A stretch of 64,000 nucleotides of DNA, from positions 186,001-250,000 of the forward strand of contig NZ_PGCK01000001.1 in the NCBI RefSeq assembly GCF_021023085.1, given 5' to 3'. Within the stretch, counting starts at the first letter, position 1; the number at the start of each line of letters is the position of its first letter. The notes beneath the pieces are model-generated. The model was not told the origin of the DNA and made no database searches. It saw nothing but the letters and a program-made list of their open reading frames with translations. The translations under genes and the position numbers were made by a program. Shown piece after piece: positions 17,905 through 26,553 of the stretch. The DNA is from Methanooceanicella nereidis. GTDB taxonomy: Archaea > Halobacteriota > Methanocellia > Methanocellales > Methanocellaceae.

Positions 17905-18825
17905 ATGTTTAGTGTCAGACTGAGAGATTTTATTGAGACACGAGAACACTGGTTATTTTCAGTAGTCGATTATTATGATGAAGAAGGTATCAGGTGCCTG
18001 TTGAGATATGTGCCGTCCCCTGACGGAGAGCGGGAGAAGGATGGCATCAGGTATAAAAAGATGGGTTTTGATGAGGCCTACGAATTCATGAAAAGGGAAA
18101 AGCCTGAGTATGTGAAGGGAGTGATGGTAGTCCCGCACGAGGATGTCACGACCCACTACAAGCCACATGATGGCCTTATGAACATCATTAAGACCGACGA
18201 GAGAGTTAAAAAGATGGTAAACGCTTTACCGGGGATCGAACTTTGCGATATGGGGATAACAGGCTCTAAGCTCGTGGGGCTGGGAGCGGATACTTCCGAC
18301 GTTGATTTCCTTGTCTACGGAAAAAGCTGGTTCAAAGCCAGGGATCTTCTAAAAAAGGCCATAGATGAAGGCCGGATCGAAGGCATAGACGCGGAAGGAT
18401 GGAAAAAGATCTATAATAAGAGAAAGCCGGAATTGAGCTTTGACGAGTTTTATGTCCACGAGAAACGCAAAGGCAACAGGTGCCTGTTAAACGGTGCCCT
18501 GACAGACCTTTTATTCGTAAGGGACTGGGATCAGATCGGACCAAGGATACCCATAGGAAACGACCTTGGCACCGCCACGATCACCGCCACCGTGACAAAC
18601 TCGGATTTCGCATTTGATAGCCCGGCGATATACGAGATAGACAATCCGGAGATCTCCAGGGTACTGTCCTTTACGCATACATATGCCGGACAGGCACTCG
18701 CGGGGGAAATGATCGAGGCAAGAGGCCGCGTAGAAGAGAGCTCGGATGGTAAAGTACTGGTCGTCGGCACGTCCAGAGAACCAAAAGGCGAATGGATAAA
18801 GTCTCTTACTCTTCTGGGGCAATAA
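17905..18825 (+). CDS. Predicted archaeal nucleotidyltransferase (COG1665-like)
   Basis: 306 residues. The nucleotidyltransferase signature reads GITGSKLVGLGADTSDVDFL, with G-S and D-x-D metal-binding residues at ~115-140. The rest is family-specific. Such proteins are conserved in euryarchaea without a proven substrate. The ATG at 17905 has AAAGGGTG upstream and lies 11 bases after the MetAP stop, so these genes form an operon. An earlier in-frame start inside map is unlikely. Confidence 0.75.
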   Translation: MFSVRLRDFIETREHWLFSVVDYYDEEGIRCLLRYVPSPDGEREKDGIRYKKMGFDEAYEFMKREKPEYVKGVMVVPHEDVTTHYKPHDGLMNIIKTDERVKKMVNALPGIELCDMGITGSKLVGLGADTSDVDFLVYGKSWFKARDLLKKAIDEGRIEGIDAEGWKKIYNKRKPELSFDEFYVHEKRKGNRCLLNGALTDLLFVRDWDQIGPRIPIGNDLGTATITATVTNSDFAFDSPAIYEIDNPEISRVLSFTHTYAGQALAGEMIEARGRVEESSDGKVLVVGTSREPKGEWIKSLTLLGQ

Positions 18826-18865
18826 GCCCCGATACCTTTTTTAAACTTAACGCATATCATATAAT

Positions 18866-19654
18866 ATGCAAAAAATTGAAAATAAGTATGTGCGAATATC
18901 TGACATAACAGGACTGCTATATTGCCCTCGAGCCCTGTATTTCAGGCTCAGAAGGGTCTCGGATCCGGGTATAAAACCCGCAGAGATCCGCGCAGAGATG
19001 TTCAGGCTCATATCATCCCATTTACCGGACGTATTACAAACGACCGATATTGAGAACGTAAGAAATGCGATAGATTCTGCATGTGATGATGCCTCTGTCA
19101 TCTATGACAGATACCCGGATATTATAAGCAATGTGCGTACTGAAGCATATGAAAGGATAGAGGATATAGCGTCCGGCCTAAAAAACGAGTGCGAGAAAAA
19201 CGGGCGAGAAAGTGTAATGAGTATACTGATACCCCGCTTTGAAAGGATCATGGTATTTTCTGACAGGCTTTCTATTTCAGGCGTCATAGATAAGGTATCG
19301 AATATCGATGGAAAGTTGATACCGGTAGTCGTAAGCGCATCATCCCCTCCGGATAATGGCATATATGGCCCGGACAGAGTCAGGCTGGCAGCTTATGCGT
19401 TACTATTATCCGAAAGATGCGGCGAGGAAATAGGACAGGGCGCGGTTGAATATGTCCGGGGATGGACGATAAGGTACACGGATATTAAAAATAACGATAT
19501 AAGAGCTGTAATATCTGCAAGGAACAAGGTCAAAAAGATAAGGGAAGGGCATATGCCTTCTGAGAATACGGGAAAAAAATGTGCGAATTGCGAATATAGC
19601 TCTTCCTGCAAGGTAAAAGTATCGTTCCTTGACAGCCTTTTTAAAAATTTGTGA
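18866..19654 (+). CDS. Cas4-like PD-(D/E)XK nuclease family protein, active site degenerate
   Basis: 262 residues. Cas4/RecB-type landmarks are an N-terminal cysteine in LLYCPRALYFRLRR, GVIDKVSNIDGKLIPV (the motif II aspartate), the RLAAYALLL helix and a C-terminal CANCEYSSSC cluster. Together the four cysteines could hold an Fe-S cluster. Where active nucleases have E-x-K after the aspartate (as in PVEYK), this protein has PVVVSAS. There are no CRISPR repeats or cas genes nearby, so a stand-alone role is likely. It follows the nucleotidyltransferase gene by 40 bases. Confidence 0.65.
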   Translation: MQKIENKYVRISDITGLLYCPRALYFRLRRVSDPGIKPAEIRAEMFRLISSHLPDVLQTTDIENVRNAIDSACDDASVIYDRYPDIISNVRTEAYERIEDIASGLKNECEKNGRESVMSILIPRFERIMVFSDRLSISGVIDKVSNIDGKLIPVVVSASSPPDNGIYGPDRVRLAAYALLLSERCGEEIGQGAVEYVRGWTIRYTDIKNNDIRAVISARNKVKKIREGHMPSENTGKKCANCEYSSSCKVKVSFLDSLFKNL

Positions 19655-19678
19655 AAATATTAAAGATTAAATTGATGT

Positions 19679-20473
19679 CTAACCCTGATCGGAGACATTT
19701 GGCTGCAAATACTCCAGGGTGGAGTATTTTCTAAGCAGGTTCAGCTTGACCGACAGGTTATAATCGGATAAGTTCGCCAGGGTGACGTTAAGCTTATCAT
19801 CCTTCTTATCAGGCTTGACCTTATCGGCTTTATCTTTGTCTTTTTCTTCCTTGTCCTTATCAAGTTTTACGATTATCTTGTCATTGGCCGATTTCGACAG
19901 GTTTTGGGCGAAAGACGCGGTACCCTCGAGATTTAAGAGTATTGGCGTAAGGTCCGGTATGGTCAGGTTCTTATTCTTATCCATCAGGCTCTTAACGTTC
20001 TCTTTAAGCTTATTCGAGGACTGGGAGATCTTGAAAATGCTCTTATTGGTCTCCTGTAACATCAGGGTGAACTGTTCGCCTGAAATGCTGCCATTATTGT
20101 TTTCCTGAACAAGAGCGTTTATGAGTCCCTCTTTTTTCTTTGCGCTCTCCTTTAACTCATTTGCCCTTTCGTTGATCAGCCCCGCCTGTTTTTGTGAGTC
20201 TGATCTGGCTTTTTCCATCTTATACTCGAAGATCCTGTCCTTAAGGTCTTCTTCATGGGAAGACATAGTATCCTGGATCACGAGCAGGACCGGTAAAAAC
20301 GCCGGCTGCCCTGTGCCGGACATGTTGCCGTCAGCAGATATGTCAGGGATCACAGGTATGCCCTGCATACAAGAGGCCTGGCCCGAGGTCACGGTGAGCA
20401 TAATAGTTATAGCTAACAGTAAAAATGAGTAGCCAAACAACTTTTTACCGAAGATTATATATGATTGCGACAT
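19679..20473 (-). CDS. Exported lysine-rich coiled-coil protein
   Basis: 264 residues. A signal peptide or N-terminal anchor occupies ~12-33 (FLLLAITIMLTVTSGQASC, with a cysteine after it that may be a lipobox variant). The middle forms long helices rich in Lys, Glu and Gln (~85-170), followed by a run of KDKEEKDKDKADKVKPDKK. It may be lipid-anchored at the cell surface. No family is recognised and no partner is suggested by context. Convergent with the Cas4-like gene. Confidence 0.55.
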   Translation of the reverse strand: MSQSYIIFGKKLFGYSFLLLAITIMLTVTSGQASCMQGIPVIPDISADGNMSGTGQPAFLPVLLVIQDTMSSHEEDLKDRIFEYKMEKARSDSQKQAGLINERANELKESAKKKEGLINALVQENNNGSISGEQFTLMLQETNKSIFKISQSSNKLKENVKSLMDKNKNLTIPDLTPILLNLEGTASFAQNLSKSANDKIIVKLDKDKEEKDKDKADKVKPDKKDDKLNVTLANLSDYNLSVKLNLLRKYSTLEYLQPNVSDQG

Positions 20474-20716
20474 ATGCTGACTTACCCTTAGTCTTTAATC
20501 ATTATCTTATAACATTATAAAGGCTTTGAAAATTATGGTATATTTAAACTTATAATTATCGGCTATTACTGTTTATTAAGGTTTATCTACGTATAGTTTT
20601 GTTAATAATAAATGATGTGGAAATTATTAGGAAAATAAAGGGCTATAAGAGTGCTGATATGTAGCATAAGGAATTAATAAATAATCATAGCCACATATTA
20701 TAATGGGTAGATAGTT

Positions 20717-21154
20717 ATGGAATTAGGCCTATTGATAATAGTGATCGGTGCGCTGATGCTTATAGCTGAAGCGCTCATGCCAGGCTACTTTATTGTTGTG
20801 CCGGGCACCATACTGGTCATAATCGGAGGTTTGTTGATAATATCCCCCGGATTAGTGACAAGCCCTCTGGGTATCATACTGTTAATACTTATAACAGTAT
20901 TTGTAAGCGGTATTACGATCTCGTTCTATAAGCGGCTCGCGCCGGGACAGATACCCTCCACGACAAGCATGGACACCCTGGTAGGCAAAAAAGGCAAAGT
21001 GATCAGGGACGTCGAGCCTAATACGATAGACGGAAAAGTGAAGATAGACGAGCAGATATGGAGCGCCACTTCGGATTACAAAATATCCTCAGGAGAAAAT
21101 GTGGTCGTGACAAAGACATCCGGCGTACATGTGTTCGTCAGCAAGGAGAGATGA
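20717..21154 (+). CDS. NfeD-like membrane protein
   Basis: 145 residues. Three membrane helices occupy ~1-78, beginning with MELGLLIIVIGALMLIAEAL and the LMPGYF turn typical of NfeD. A C-terminal OB-fold follows (TLVGKKGKVIRDVEPN ... IWSATSD). NfeD proteins partner with SPFH (stomatin/flotillin) proteins in membrane microdomains. The stop overlaps the region of the SPFH gene start, so the pair is translationally coupled. Confidence 0.85.
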   Translation: MELGLLIIVIGALMLIAEALMPGYFIVVPGTILVIIGGLLIISPGLVTSPLGIILLILITVFVSGITISFYKRLAPGQIPSTTSMDTLVGKKGKVIRDVEPNTIDGKVKIDEQIWSATSDYKISSGENVVVTKTSGVHVFVSKER

Positions 21155-21156
21155 TC

Positions 21157-22281
21157 ATGGCATTATTTGATACATTTTTAATAGTGATGGCAATATTCCT
21201 GATGGCCGTTATTATAATAATATTGATATCGGGCATCAGGATCATACAGCCATACCAGCAGGGCCTGTGGATATTGCTCGGACAGTATAGAGGCAGGTTA
21301 AACCCGGGTTTCAACTGGGTCCTTCCGCTGGTCAGTAACGTAATAAAGATGGACCTCAGGACACAGGTGCTGGACATCCCGAAACAGGAGGTCATCACCA
21401 AGGATAACTCGCCGACCAACGTCGATGCGATAGTATATATCAAGGTAGTGGACCCGGAAAAAGCGTTCTTCGAGGTCACAAACTACCATATAGCGACCAT
21501 AGCCCTTGCCCAGACGACCCTCAGGAGTATCATCGGTGACATGGAGCTCGATGAGATACTATACAACAGGGAAGTAATTAATAACAAGCTAAGGGACATC
21601 CTTGACAAGGCCACAGACGGATGGGGAGTGAAAGTAGAGGCAGTCGAGATAAGAGAGGTGGACCCGGTCGGTACTGTTAAGGCGGCAATGGAGGAGCAGA
21701 CCTCTGCCGAAAGACGCAGGCGTGCGGCAATATTGCTCGCAGACGGTAACAAGCGTTCTGCGATCCTTGAAGCGGAGGGCGCGAAACAATCCATGATCCT
21801 GAAGGCCGAAGGTACCAGGCAATCAAAGATACTTGAGGCAGAAGGTTCGAGAGTCTCAAAGATCCTGGAGATGCAGGGACAGTCTCAGGCATTAAGGCTT
21901 CTTTCATTAGGCGCAGTGCCGCTGGACAAAAAGGCTCTTACAGTGCTCTCCCTGGATACTCTCGCCAAGATGTCAAACGGGCAGGCAACGAAGATCATAT
22001 TCCCCTTCGAGATATCCAAGCTTGTCGAACAGTCCGCAAAGTACCTGGGAGCTTCCGAGGAATTTGTGTCTGAGATAGGTAAAGAGACAGATATTGAGAA
22101 GCTTGTCGGAAAGCCGGACGATGTCCTCGGCAGGATACCCAACCCGGATGAGCTGAGATCAGAGGTCCAGAGCATCGAGTCACAGCTGAAAAAAGACCTC
22201 ATAGAGACGACCAAAACGGCAAAAGATGTTAGGAAGATGCCGAAGGTCGAAGGAATTAACGAGATCGAAGATCTTAAATAA
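21157..22281 (+). CDS. SPFH domain (stomatin/flotillin-type) membrane protein
   Basis: 374 residues. One N-terminal membrane anchor is followed by the SPFH/band 7 domain (QPYQQGLWILLGQYRGRL, VITKDNSPTNVDAIVYIKV), a long helix built from repeats of AEG-x(5)-IL (~205-265) and an acidic tail. Such proteins oligomerise and organise membranes or regulate a paired protease. The start at 21157 is preferred because GGAG lies eight bases upstream. An ATG two codons earlier sits too close to it. The fused upstream reading is an artefact of overlap with the NfeD gene. Confidence 0.9.
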   Translation: MALFDTFLIVMAIFLMAVIIIILISGIRIIQPYQQGLWILLGQYRGRLNPGFNWVLPLVSNVIKMDLRTQVLDIPKQEVITKDNSPTNVDAIVYIKVVDPEKAFFEVTNYHIATIALAQTTLRSIIGDMELDEILYNREVINNKLRDILDKATDGWGVKVEAVEIREVDPVGTVKAAMEEQTSAERRRRAAILLADGNKRSAILEAEGAKQSMILKAEGTRQSKILEAEGSRVSKILEMQGQSQALRLLSLGAVPLDKKALTVLSLDTLAKMSNGQATKIIFPFEISKLVEQSAKYLGASEEFVSEIGKETDIEKLVGKPDDVLGRIPNPDELRSEVQSIESQLKKDLIETTKTAKDVRKMPKVEGINEIEDLK

Positions 22282-22292
22282 CCTGAAGATAC

Positions 22293-22320
22293 GAGCAGAG
22301 CAATTCTCTGCTCTGGCTTT
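22293..22320 (+). terminator. Intrinsic terminator after the NfeD-SPFH operon
   Basis: GAGCAGAG (22293-22300) and CTCTGCTC (22306-22313) form a perfect stem with a five-base loop, followed by a T-rich run (GGCTTTTTTATTTTTT). Confidence 0.75.
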
Positions 22321-22382
22321 TTTATTTTTTGCACGGATTATTATTTTTAAGTCATACTGTGTAGTCTCTATGGTGGACTGAA

Positions 22383-22862
22383 ATGTATCGTATGGGATCC
22401 CGGCCGCAAGTCGGAGAAAAAGCGCCTGGCTTTATCCTGAGAGATTGCCTCGGAGAGGACATCGGATTATCGGAATATAAGGGAAAAAGGAATGTCATTC
22501 TTGCATTTTACAGAGGGCAGTCGGATAAGTATAGTATGGAGTGGTTATCGCAGCTAAGGGACGATTACATCGCCTTCAGGGGCATGGATACGGAAGTCCT
22601 GGCAGTCGGCCCGGACAATATTGAGAACACGCTCAACATCGGCGGGAGATACGACATACCGTTCAAGCTTCTGTGCGATCCCGGGCTCGAGGTCGTAAGA
22701 CAGTACGGGGTCTATGACGACATTATGGATAATGCGATGACGTCCGCATTCCTGATCGACATGGAAGGGATCATAAGATATATGTATGTCGGCAAGGTGC
22801 CGCAGGATGTTCCTTCAAACGTCGAGCTGATAAAACATCTTCGCGATGTTATTTCCGAATAG
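22383..22862 (+). CDS. Peroxiredoxin-like thioredoxin-fold protein lacking the catalytic cysteines
   Basis: 159 residues of the AhpC/TSA-like fold: VGEKAPGFILRD, then a strand ending in FYRG, then GRYDIPFKLLCDPG and the C-terminal FLIDMEGIIRYMYVG. In active relatives FYRG is followed by WCPYC. Here it reads QSDKYS, so both cysteines are absent, with aspartate at the peroxidatic position. It therefore should not act as a thiol peroxidase. A binding or regulatory role is inferred. A homologous copy follows immediately. Confidence 0.75.
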   Translation: MYRMGSRPQVGEKAPGFILRDCLGEDIGLSEYKGKRNVILAFYRGQSDKYSMEWLSQLRDDYIAFRGMDTEVLAVGPDNIENTLNIGGRYDIPFKLLCDPGLEVVRQYGVYDDIMDNAMTSAFLIDMEGIIRYMYVGKVPQDVPSNVELIKHLRDVISE

Positions 22863-22878
22863 TAGCGGAGAATCATAT

Positions 22879-23406
22879 ATGTATAAGAAGGATATTCCGG
22901 AAGAAACGGCCGGCATGGAAGGCTACAGGGCAAATATAGGCTACAGGGCGCCCGACTTTAAGCTAAAAAATGAAAATGGCAGCCAGGTATCGTTTCATGA
23001 CTGGAGAGAGGACATGCAGGCAGTCCTTGTATTCATAAAAGCGGTCGATGACAGGCATACGAGAGAACTTTTAATATACCTGAAAGATGACGCGGAAAGG
23101 ATCGAGAGCCGGGAGGGGCGCATAATCGCAGTATCTTACGGCAACGTGAGATTCAACAAGAGGCTTGTTAAGGAACTGGACCTGCCGTTCCATATCCTCA
23201 GCGACGAGGGCTGCGACGTCATAAAGACGTACGGGATATTTAACGAGTATGATAAGCTCGTTGGTCCTGCAATATTCGTCATCAACAAAGGCGGTATCAT
23301 ACGGTATATCTATACGGCAAGCAACCCGGAGGACGTGCCTGAGGATACTGATATACTTGCGGCGCTTCAGGGAATAGTATCGCCGATAATGACAGAGCAC
23401 GTTTAA
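22879..23406 (+). CDS. Second Cys-less peroxiredoxin-like protein
   Basis: 175 residues, clearly related to the preceding protein: IGYRAPDFKLKNENG, then DLPFHILSDEGCDVIKTYGI and FVINKGGIIRYIYTA. At the active-site position it has FIKAVDDRHT, again without cysteine and with aspartate. The ATG at 22879 is chosen because GGAG precedes it at proper spacing, 16 bases after the first gene's stop, so the two are co-transcribed. The pair may form a heterodimer, which is inference. Confidence 0.72.
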   Translation: MYKKDIPEETAGMEGYRANIGYRAPDFKLKNENGSQVSFHDWREDMQAVLVFIKAVDDRHTRELLIYLKDDAERIESREGRIIAVSYGNVRFNKRLVKELDLPFHILSDEGCDVIKTYGIFNEYDKLVGPAIFVINKGGIIRYIYTASNPEDVPEDTDILAALQGIVSPIMTEHV

Positions 23407-23487
23407 AGGCTGAAGGCCCTTTTGTCCGGGAAAGAAAGAGTTTTATATTTTATGTGACTGCATCAATACTGTAAGCCGGGTGAGTCG

Positions 23488-24069
23488 ATGTTAACGTTAG
23501 GCCTTTACAATACATATGATAAGATCAAAGTTCTGGATATACATTACAGGGGAATAGCTAGAGGGGCCCCGATAGCTTATGCGTTCGGGTTCAACCTGGC
23601 TTTAGTGGGATTCCCGTATGATTTTGAAAAGCAGGAACTGGTCGATTTTGTAAAGGACAACACGACAATAGGCGAGTCAGGCGCTTACCTTCAAAAGCTG
23701 CAGGATGAAAAAAGGCTCTACGTATTCGATATACCGAAAAAGGGCTTTCCGGCACAGTTCGGCTCGCTCGTGGTCACATCATCGCATCCCGACAGGAAAA
23801 AAGCAGTGTCATCTGATGAGATCGCGGATATGATGATAAAGAACAGGTCATTGTTTATCCTGATAGGGCTCGGCCGCAAAGGATTGCCTAAAGAATATTT
23901 TGAGATGGCCCCTTATCATCTTGACATCACTGACGGCAAAGCAATATCCCTTGAGACCTGTACTGCCATAGGAGCCGTGACATCAAGGCTCTATACCATT
24001 GCAGAATATAAAAAGAAAGCTATGAGGACGGGTAATCAATATTATAGTGATCATAGCGACAGGAAATGA
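23488..24069 (+). CDS. DUF531 family protein (methanogen-conserved)
   Basis: 193 residues starting MLTLGLYNTYDKIKVLD, then RGAPIAYAFGFNLALVGFPY, both strongly reminiscent of DUF531, a family found in methanogens. The SPOUT-like feel of the C-terminal half (FILIGLGRKGLPKEYF, LETCTAIGAVTSRLY) suggests an RNA methyltransferase-type knot, but that is inference. Ribosome binding site GGGTGA precedes the ATG. Confidence 0.75.
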   Translation: MLTLGLYNTYDKIKVLDIHYRGIARGAPIAYAFGFNLALVGFPYDFEKQELVDFVKDNTTIGESGAYLQKLQDEKRLYVFDIPKKGFPAQFGSLVVTSSHPDRKKAVSSDEIADMMIKNRSLFILIGLGRKGLPKEYFEMAPYHLDITDGKAISLETCTAIGAVTSRLYTIAEYKKKAMRTGNQYYSDHSDRK

Positions 24070-24283
24070 TACAAAAGAAAATATTTTTTTAAAGTGAATA
24101 TTTTACACGTTGATATATATTCTAATTATTTTTAATGAAATTAATCTTAAATGACATTTTATGTTATTATATACTTATTTTTATTAATAATTCAATATTA
24201 TTACAAAATTGTAACAAAACATATAAATTAGTATAAATTAATCTTTCAGGTAAATCTGGGGGGGTACGGGAGGAGGTATATTT

Positions 24284-24874
24284 ACGGATTATCCACCAGA
24301 TAATTATGGCCTTGAGCGGTCTGCCGATATCGGGTCATTGGCTATAAAATTCTTTATCGTGATATTTGCGCTCTGGCTGTCAAATATCCTGTTCGTATCC
24401 ATACATGAGATGGGGCACGGGATCATGACGGCAGCGTTCGGAGGGAAGATCTGTAACATATATGTTAACCCTCTGGGCCTGGACGGCAGCATCACGCATA
24501 CGGTCATACCCGATGCGCTTGGCGCAAATATCGTCCTGTCCGCAGGGCTCGGGATAACCACTCTGGCACTGATGGTCTTCTATTATCTTAAGCTGGACCT
24601 TTTCGTGTATGTTATGGCCATAAGGACCATAGAATGCGCGATCAACCTTAATCCCGGTTCCGACATGTATACACTTATGAACAGCATAGGCTCGAACGCT
24701 TTTGTCATAATGGCACTGATCGTAGTGATAAACGCATATTTTGCAGGGCAGGCATTCTATAACCGCTGTAATACCATTGAAAGGGATATTTTTGACGACA
24801 GGGCGAAGGACATGGTCAAACCGGCTTTATTCCTCTCCATATTCCTGACACCGCTGATAAGCATAAAGCGCTGA
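24284..24874 (+). CDS. M50-like membrane metalloprotease (site-2 protease-like), probable non-ATG start
   Basis: About 190 residues with several membrane helices and the zinc motif HEMGHG in the first helix region. An NPG/NPGSD-like element (INLNPGSDMYT) is a candidate for the third ligand of the M50 site-2 protease family. The first canonical start is TTG at 24338. However, a perfect AGGAGGT (24271-24277) stands six bases before an in-frame ACG at 24284, with an open frame between (DYPPDNYGLERSADIG). I therefore propose the ACG as start, with low certainty on that point. Two small membrane proteins follow. Confidence 0.65.
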   Translation, partial: TDYPPDNYGLERSADIGSLAIKFFIVIFALWLSNILFVSIHEMGHGIMTAAFGGKICNIYVNPLGLDGSITHTVIPDALGANIVLSAGLGITTLALMVFYYLKLDLFVYVMAIRTIECAINLNPGSDMYTLMNSIGSNAFVIMALIVVINAYFAGQAFYNRCNTIERDIFDDRAKDMVKPALFLSIFLTPLISIKR

Positions 24875-24931
24875 CAAGTATATTGCTTCGATAGTTTTAT
24901 CTGGAACCACTGCAATATACTAGCGACCATT

Positions 24932-25177
24932 ATGTCAGCGTTCACCAGGTTTATGGCAGTTATCATAGGGATAATAATATTAACCATACTGGCAGTCGAT
25001 TATCTTGCTTTCCACGGCGATTACCTGTTAAGCCCCGCTACAGGCGGCGTTGCGGTATCGCTCCTGGATTCGGCGGCCACGTTATTTGAAGGAGAAGGCG
25101 CGCTATACTTCACGTTCTTAATTGTATGCATGTTCATCGGCGTCATGGCGATAATGTATAAGTTCGTGAAAGGTTGA
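24932..25177 (+). CDS. Small two-helix membrane protein
   Basis: 81 residues with an N-terminal helix (residues ~6-26) and a C-terminal helix (~58-77) flanking a polar loop, ending in KFVKG. No family recognised. Its stop codon overlaps the TTG start of the next gene, so the two membrane proteins are coupled. Confidence 0.55.
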   Translation: MSAFTRFMAVIIGIIILTILAVDYLAFHGDYLLSPATGGVAVSLLDSAATLFEGEGALYFTFLIVCMFIGVMAIMYKFVKG

Positions 25178-25605
25178 CGGAGGAATTTACACTGTTTAGC
25201 CTTAATGACAGGTCCGGCGTTCAGAATCAGCTTGCGAGAGCGTTCCTTACATCGTTCGCCATGTCATTGACCATGATGCTGATGGCTTTTGGCTTCATGT
25301 ACCTTTTTGATCCGAACAGTGCTCATGAGCTGCCGGTATCTACAGCGATCATCCTGGTCGTGTTCGCACTCTCGTTCATAGCTTCGGCCGTGCTTCTGGA
25401 AAGGTCGGGCATGGCTCAGGCACCTGCCCTTATAGGAGGGGCCGCGATAGCTATGGGTCTGACCATGTTCCTCGTATCGATCATGTGCGGCGTCTTTTAC
25501 CTGTATGACGGTATGCTTGAACTGGAAACGGACACTCTTATCACAGGGTTCGCAGTTTGCCTTATATTGAGCGTCGTAATAGACAGGCTCGTATTGAAAT
25601 TTTAA
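25174..25605 (+). CDS. Four-helix membrane protein, unknown function
   Basis: 143 residues with four predicted membrane segments (~22-46, 54-74, 81-108, 122-139) and a short hydrophilic start (TEEFTLFSLNDRSG). It begins at a TTG that overlaps the upstream stop by four bases. No known family. It is likely part of a unit with the metalloprotease-like and 81-residue membrane proteins. Confidence 0.6.
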   Translation: MTEEFTLFSLNDRSGVQNQLARAFLTSFAMSLTMMLMAFGFMYLFDPNSAHELPVSTAIILVVFALSFIASAVLLERSGMAQAPALIGGAAIAMGLTMFLVSIMCGVFYLYDGMLELETDTLITGFAVCLILSVVIDRLVLKF

Positions 25606-25609
25606 CAGG

Positions 25610-26032
25610 TCATTTTTTTGATATCGTTATCAGGCCGGCGCCGAGCAATATAAGCACCGCCACAAGTATCAGCAGCAATATCTCCCCTATTGCGGGTAAA
25701 GATAAGCCGGTCAAAAACCCGTTCGCATTCTCCACGATGTCAAAGCCGTACATTATACCCAGTATGTAACCCGATAGTATCAGTGAAAGAGAGGCAAATA
25801 TCACGTTCAAGATCGAAAGCGACGATGCCTTTTGAAGGCCGGTGTCAGGCTTTACATAGCCCTTTGTATTACGGGCTTTTTCCGATCTTATCTCTTCCAG
25901 CTCTCTCCTCATGCGCTCTTTTTTAATGTCTTCAAGCTCGCGCCTCATCTTTTCCGCTTTGATCTCTTCAAGCTCTTTTTTCATCGATCCCAAATCTTGC
26001 GTACCATTTATCGCCGTGTTATCTTTGTCCAT
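25610..26032 (-). CDS. Coiled-coil membrane protein with tandem charged repeats
   Basis: 140 residues. The N-terminal half is a charged helix built from near-identical units (MKKELEEIKAEK, MRRELEDIKKER, MRRELEEIRSEK). The C-terminal half has two membrane helices (~73-95 and ~112-136). Short coiled-coil-plus-membrane proteins of this kind are common in methanogens without known function. Convergent with the preceding membrane protein, with only four bases between stops. Confidence 0.6.
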   Translation of the reverse strand: MDKDNTAINGTQDLGSMKKELEEIKAEKMRRELEDIKKERMRRELEEIRSEKARNTKGYVKPDTGLQKASSLSILNVIFASLSLILSGYILGIMYGFDIVENANGFLTGLSLPAIGEILLLILVAVLILLGAGLITISKK

Positions 26033-26041
26033 GCATATCCC

Positions 26042-26497
26042 CTAGAACAATATATCCATTGATGGCTTCGGACGTTCCCTTTTCTCCACCGTGAGCTCTA
26101 TAGTGACCTCGTTACCAGCCGAAAGCGACGATACGAGACCCCGGTCGAGCCTCGAAGCAGGCTTATCCGCATATATCATGATCGTCCTGGGGCATACGAA
26201 ATCACTGACACGAAAAACTGCGCTATGAGTATCGCTCAGCGTCATGTCCTTTGATCCCCAACCCGTAACGGTATCGGAATGGTCTCCGGAAGTTATGACC
26301 GCCGTGATAAAAGCGTCATCGCATGCCAGCAGTGATCTGAAACCATCGCTGAGCCCTGATACGGACCTGTCAGCACTCACCGCTATAATACAATCCGCGG
26401 ACGGCGATATTTCCTCGTCCTTCGTGATCTCGAAAGTCGAACGATGTGTCGCGGTCACATTTTTATGCCCTCGCGCACGGATAACTTCTTTAAGCAT
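26042..26497 (-). CDS. DUF371 family protein
   Basis: About 152 residues. The start region reads RARGHKNVTATHRSTFEITKDEE, split here as RARGHKNVTATH and RSTFEITKDEE, the hallmark of DUF371, a conserved archaeal family of unknown function. Later come DCIIAVSADRS and a C-terminal strand-rich part. I use the ATG at 26497. Alternatives are 26527 and 26593, the latter overlapping the divergent gene. No ribosome binding site is evident, so it may be leaderless. Confidence 0.65.
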   Translation of the reverse strand: MLKEVIRARGHKNVTATHRSTFEITKDEEISPSADCIIAVSADRSVSGLSDGFRSLLACDDAFITAVITSGDHSDTVTGWGSKDMTLSDTHSAVFRVSDFVCPRTIMIYADKPASRLDRGLVSSLSAGNEVTIELTVEKRERPKPSMDILF

Positions 26498-26553
26498 ACA
26501 CAGGCTATATGTACTCTGGTGGCTCATAAAAGAAACGGAGAGATTTAAAAGAT

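Noticed and set aside
18866-19654. Cas4 as evidence for a CRISPR locus
   Set aside because: No repeats or other cas genes in the window, and the active site looks degenerate.
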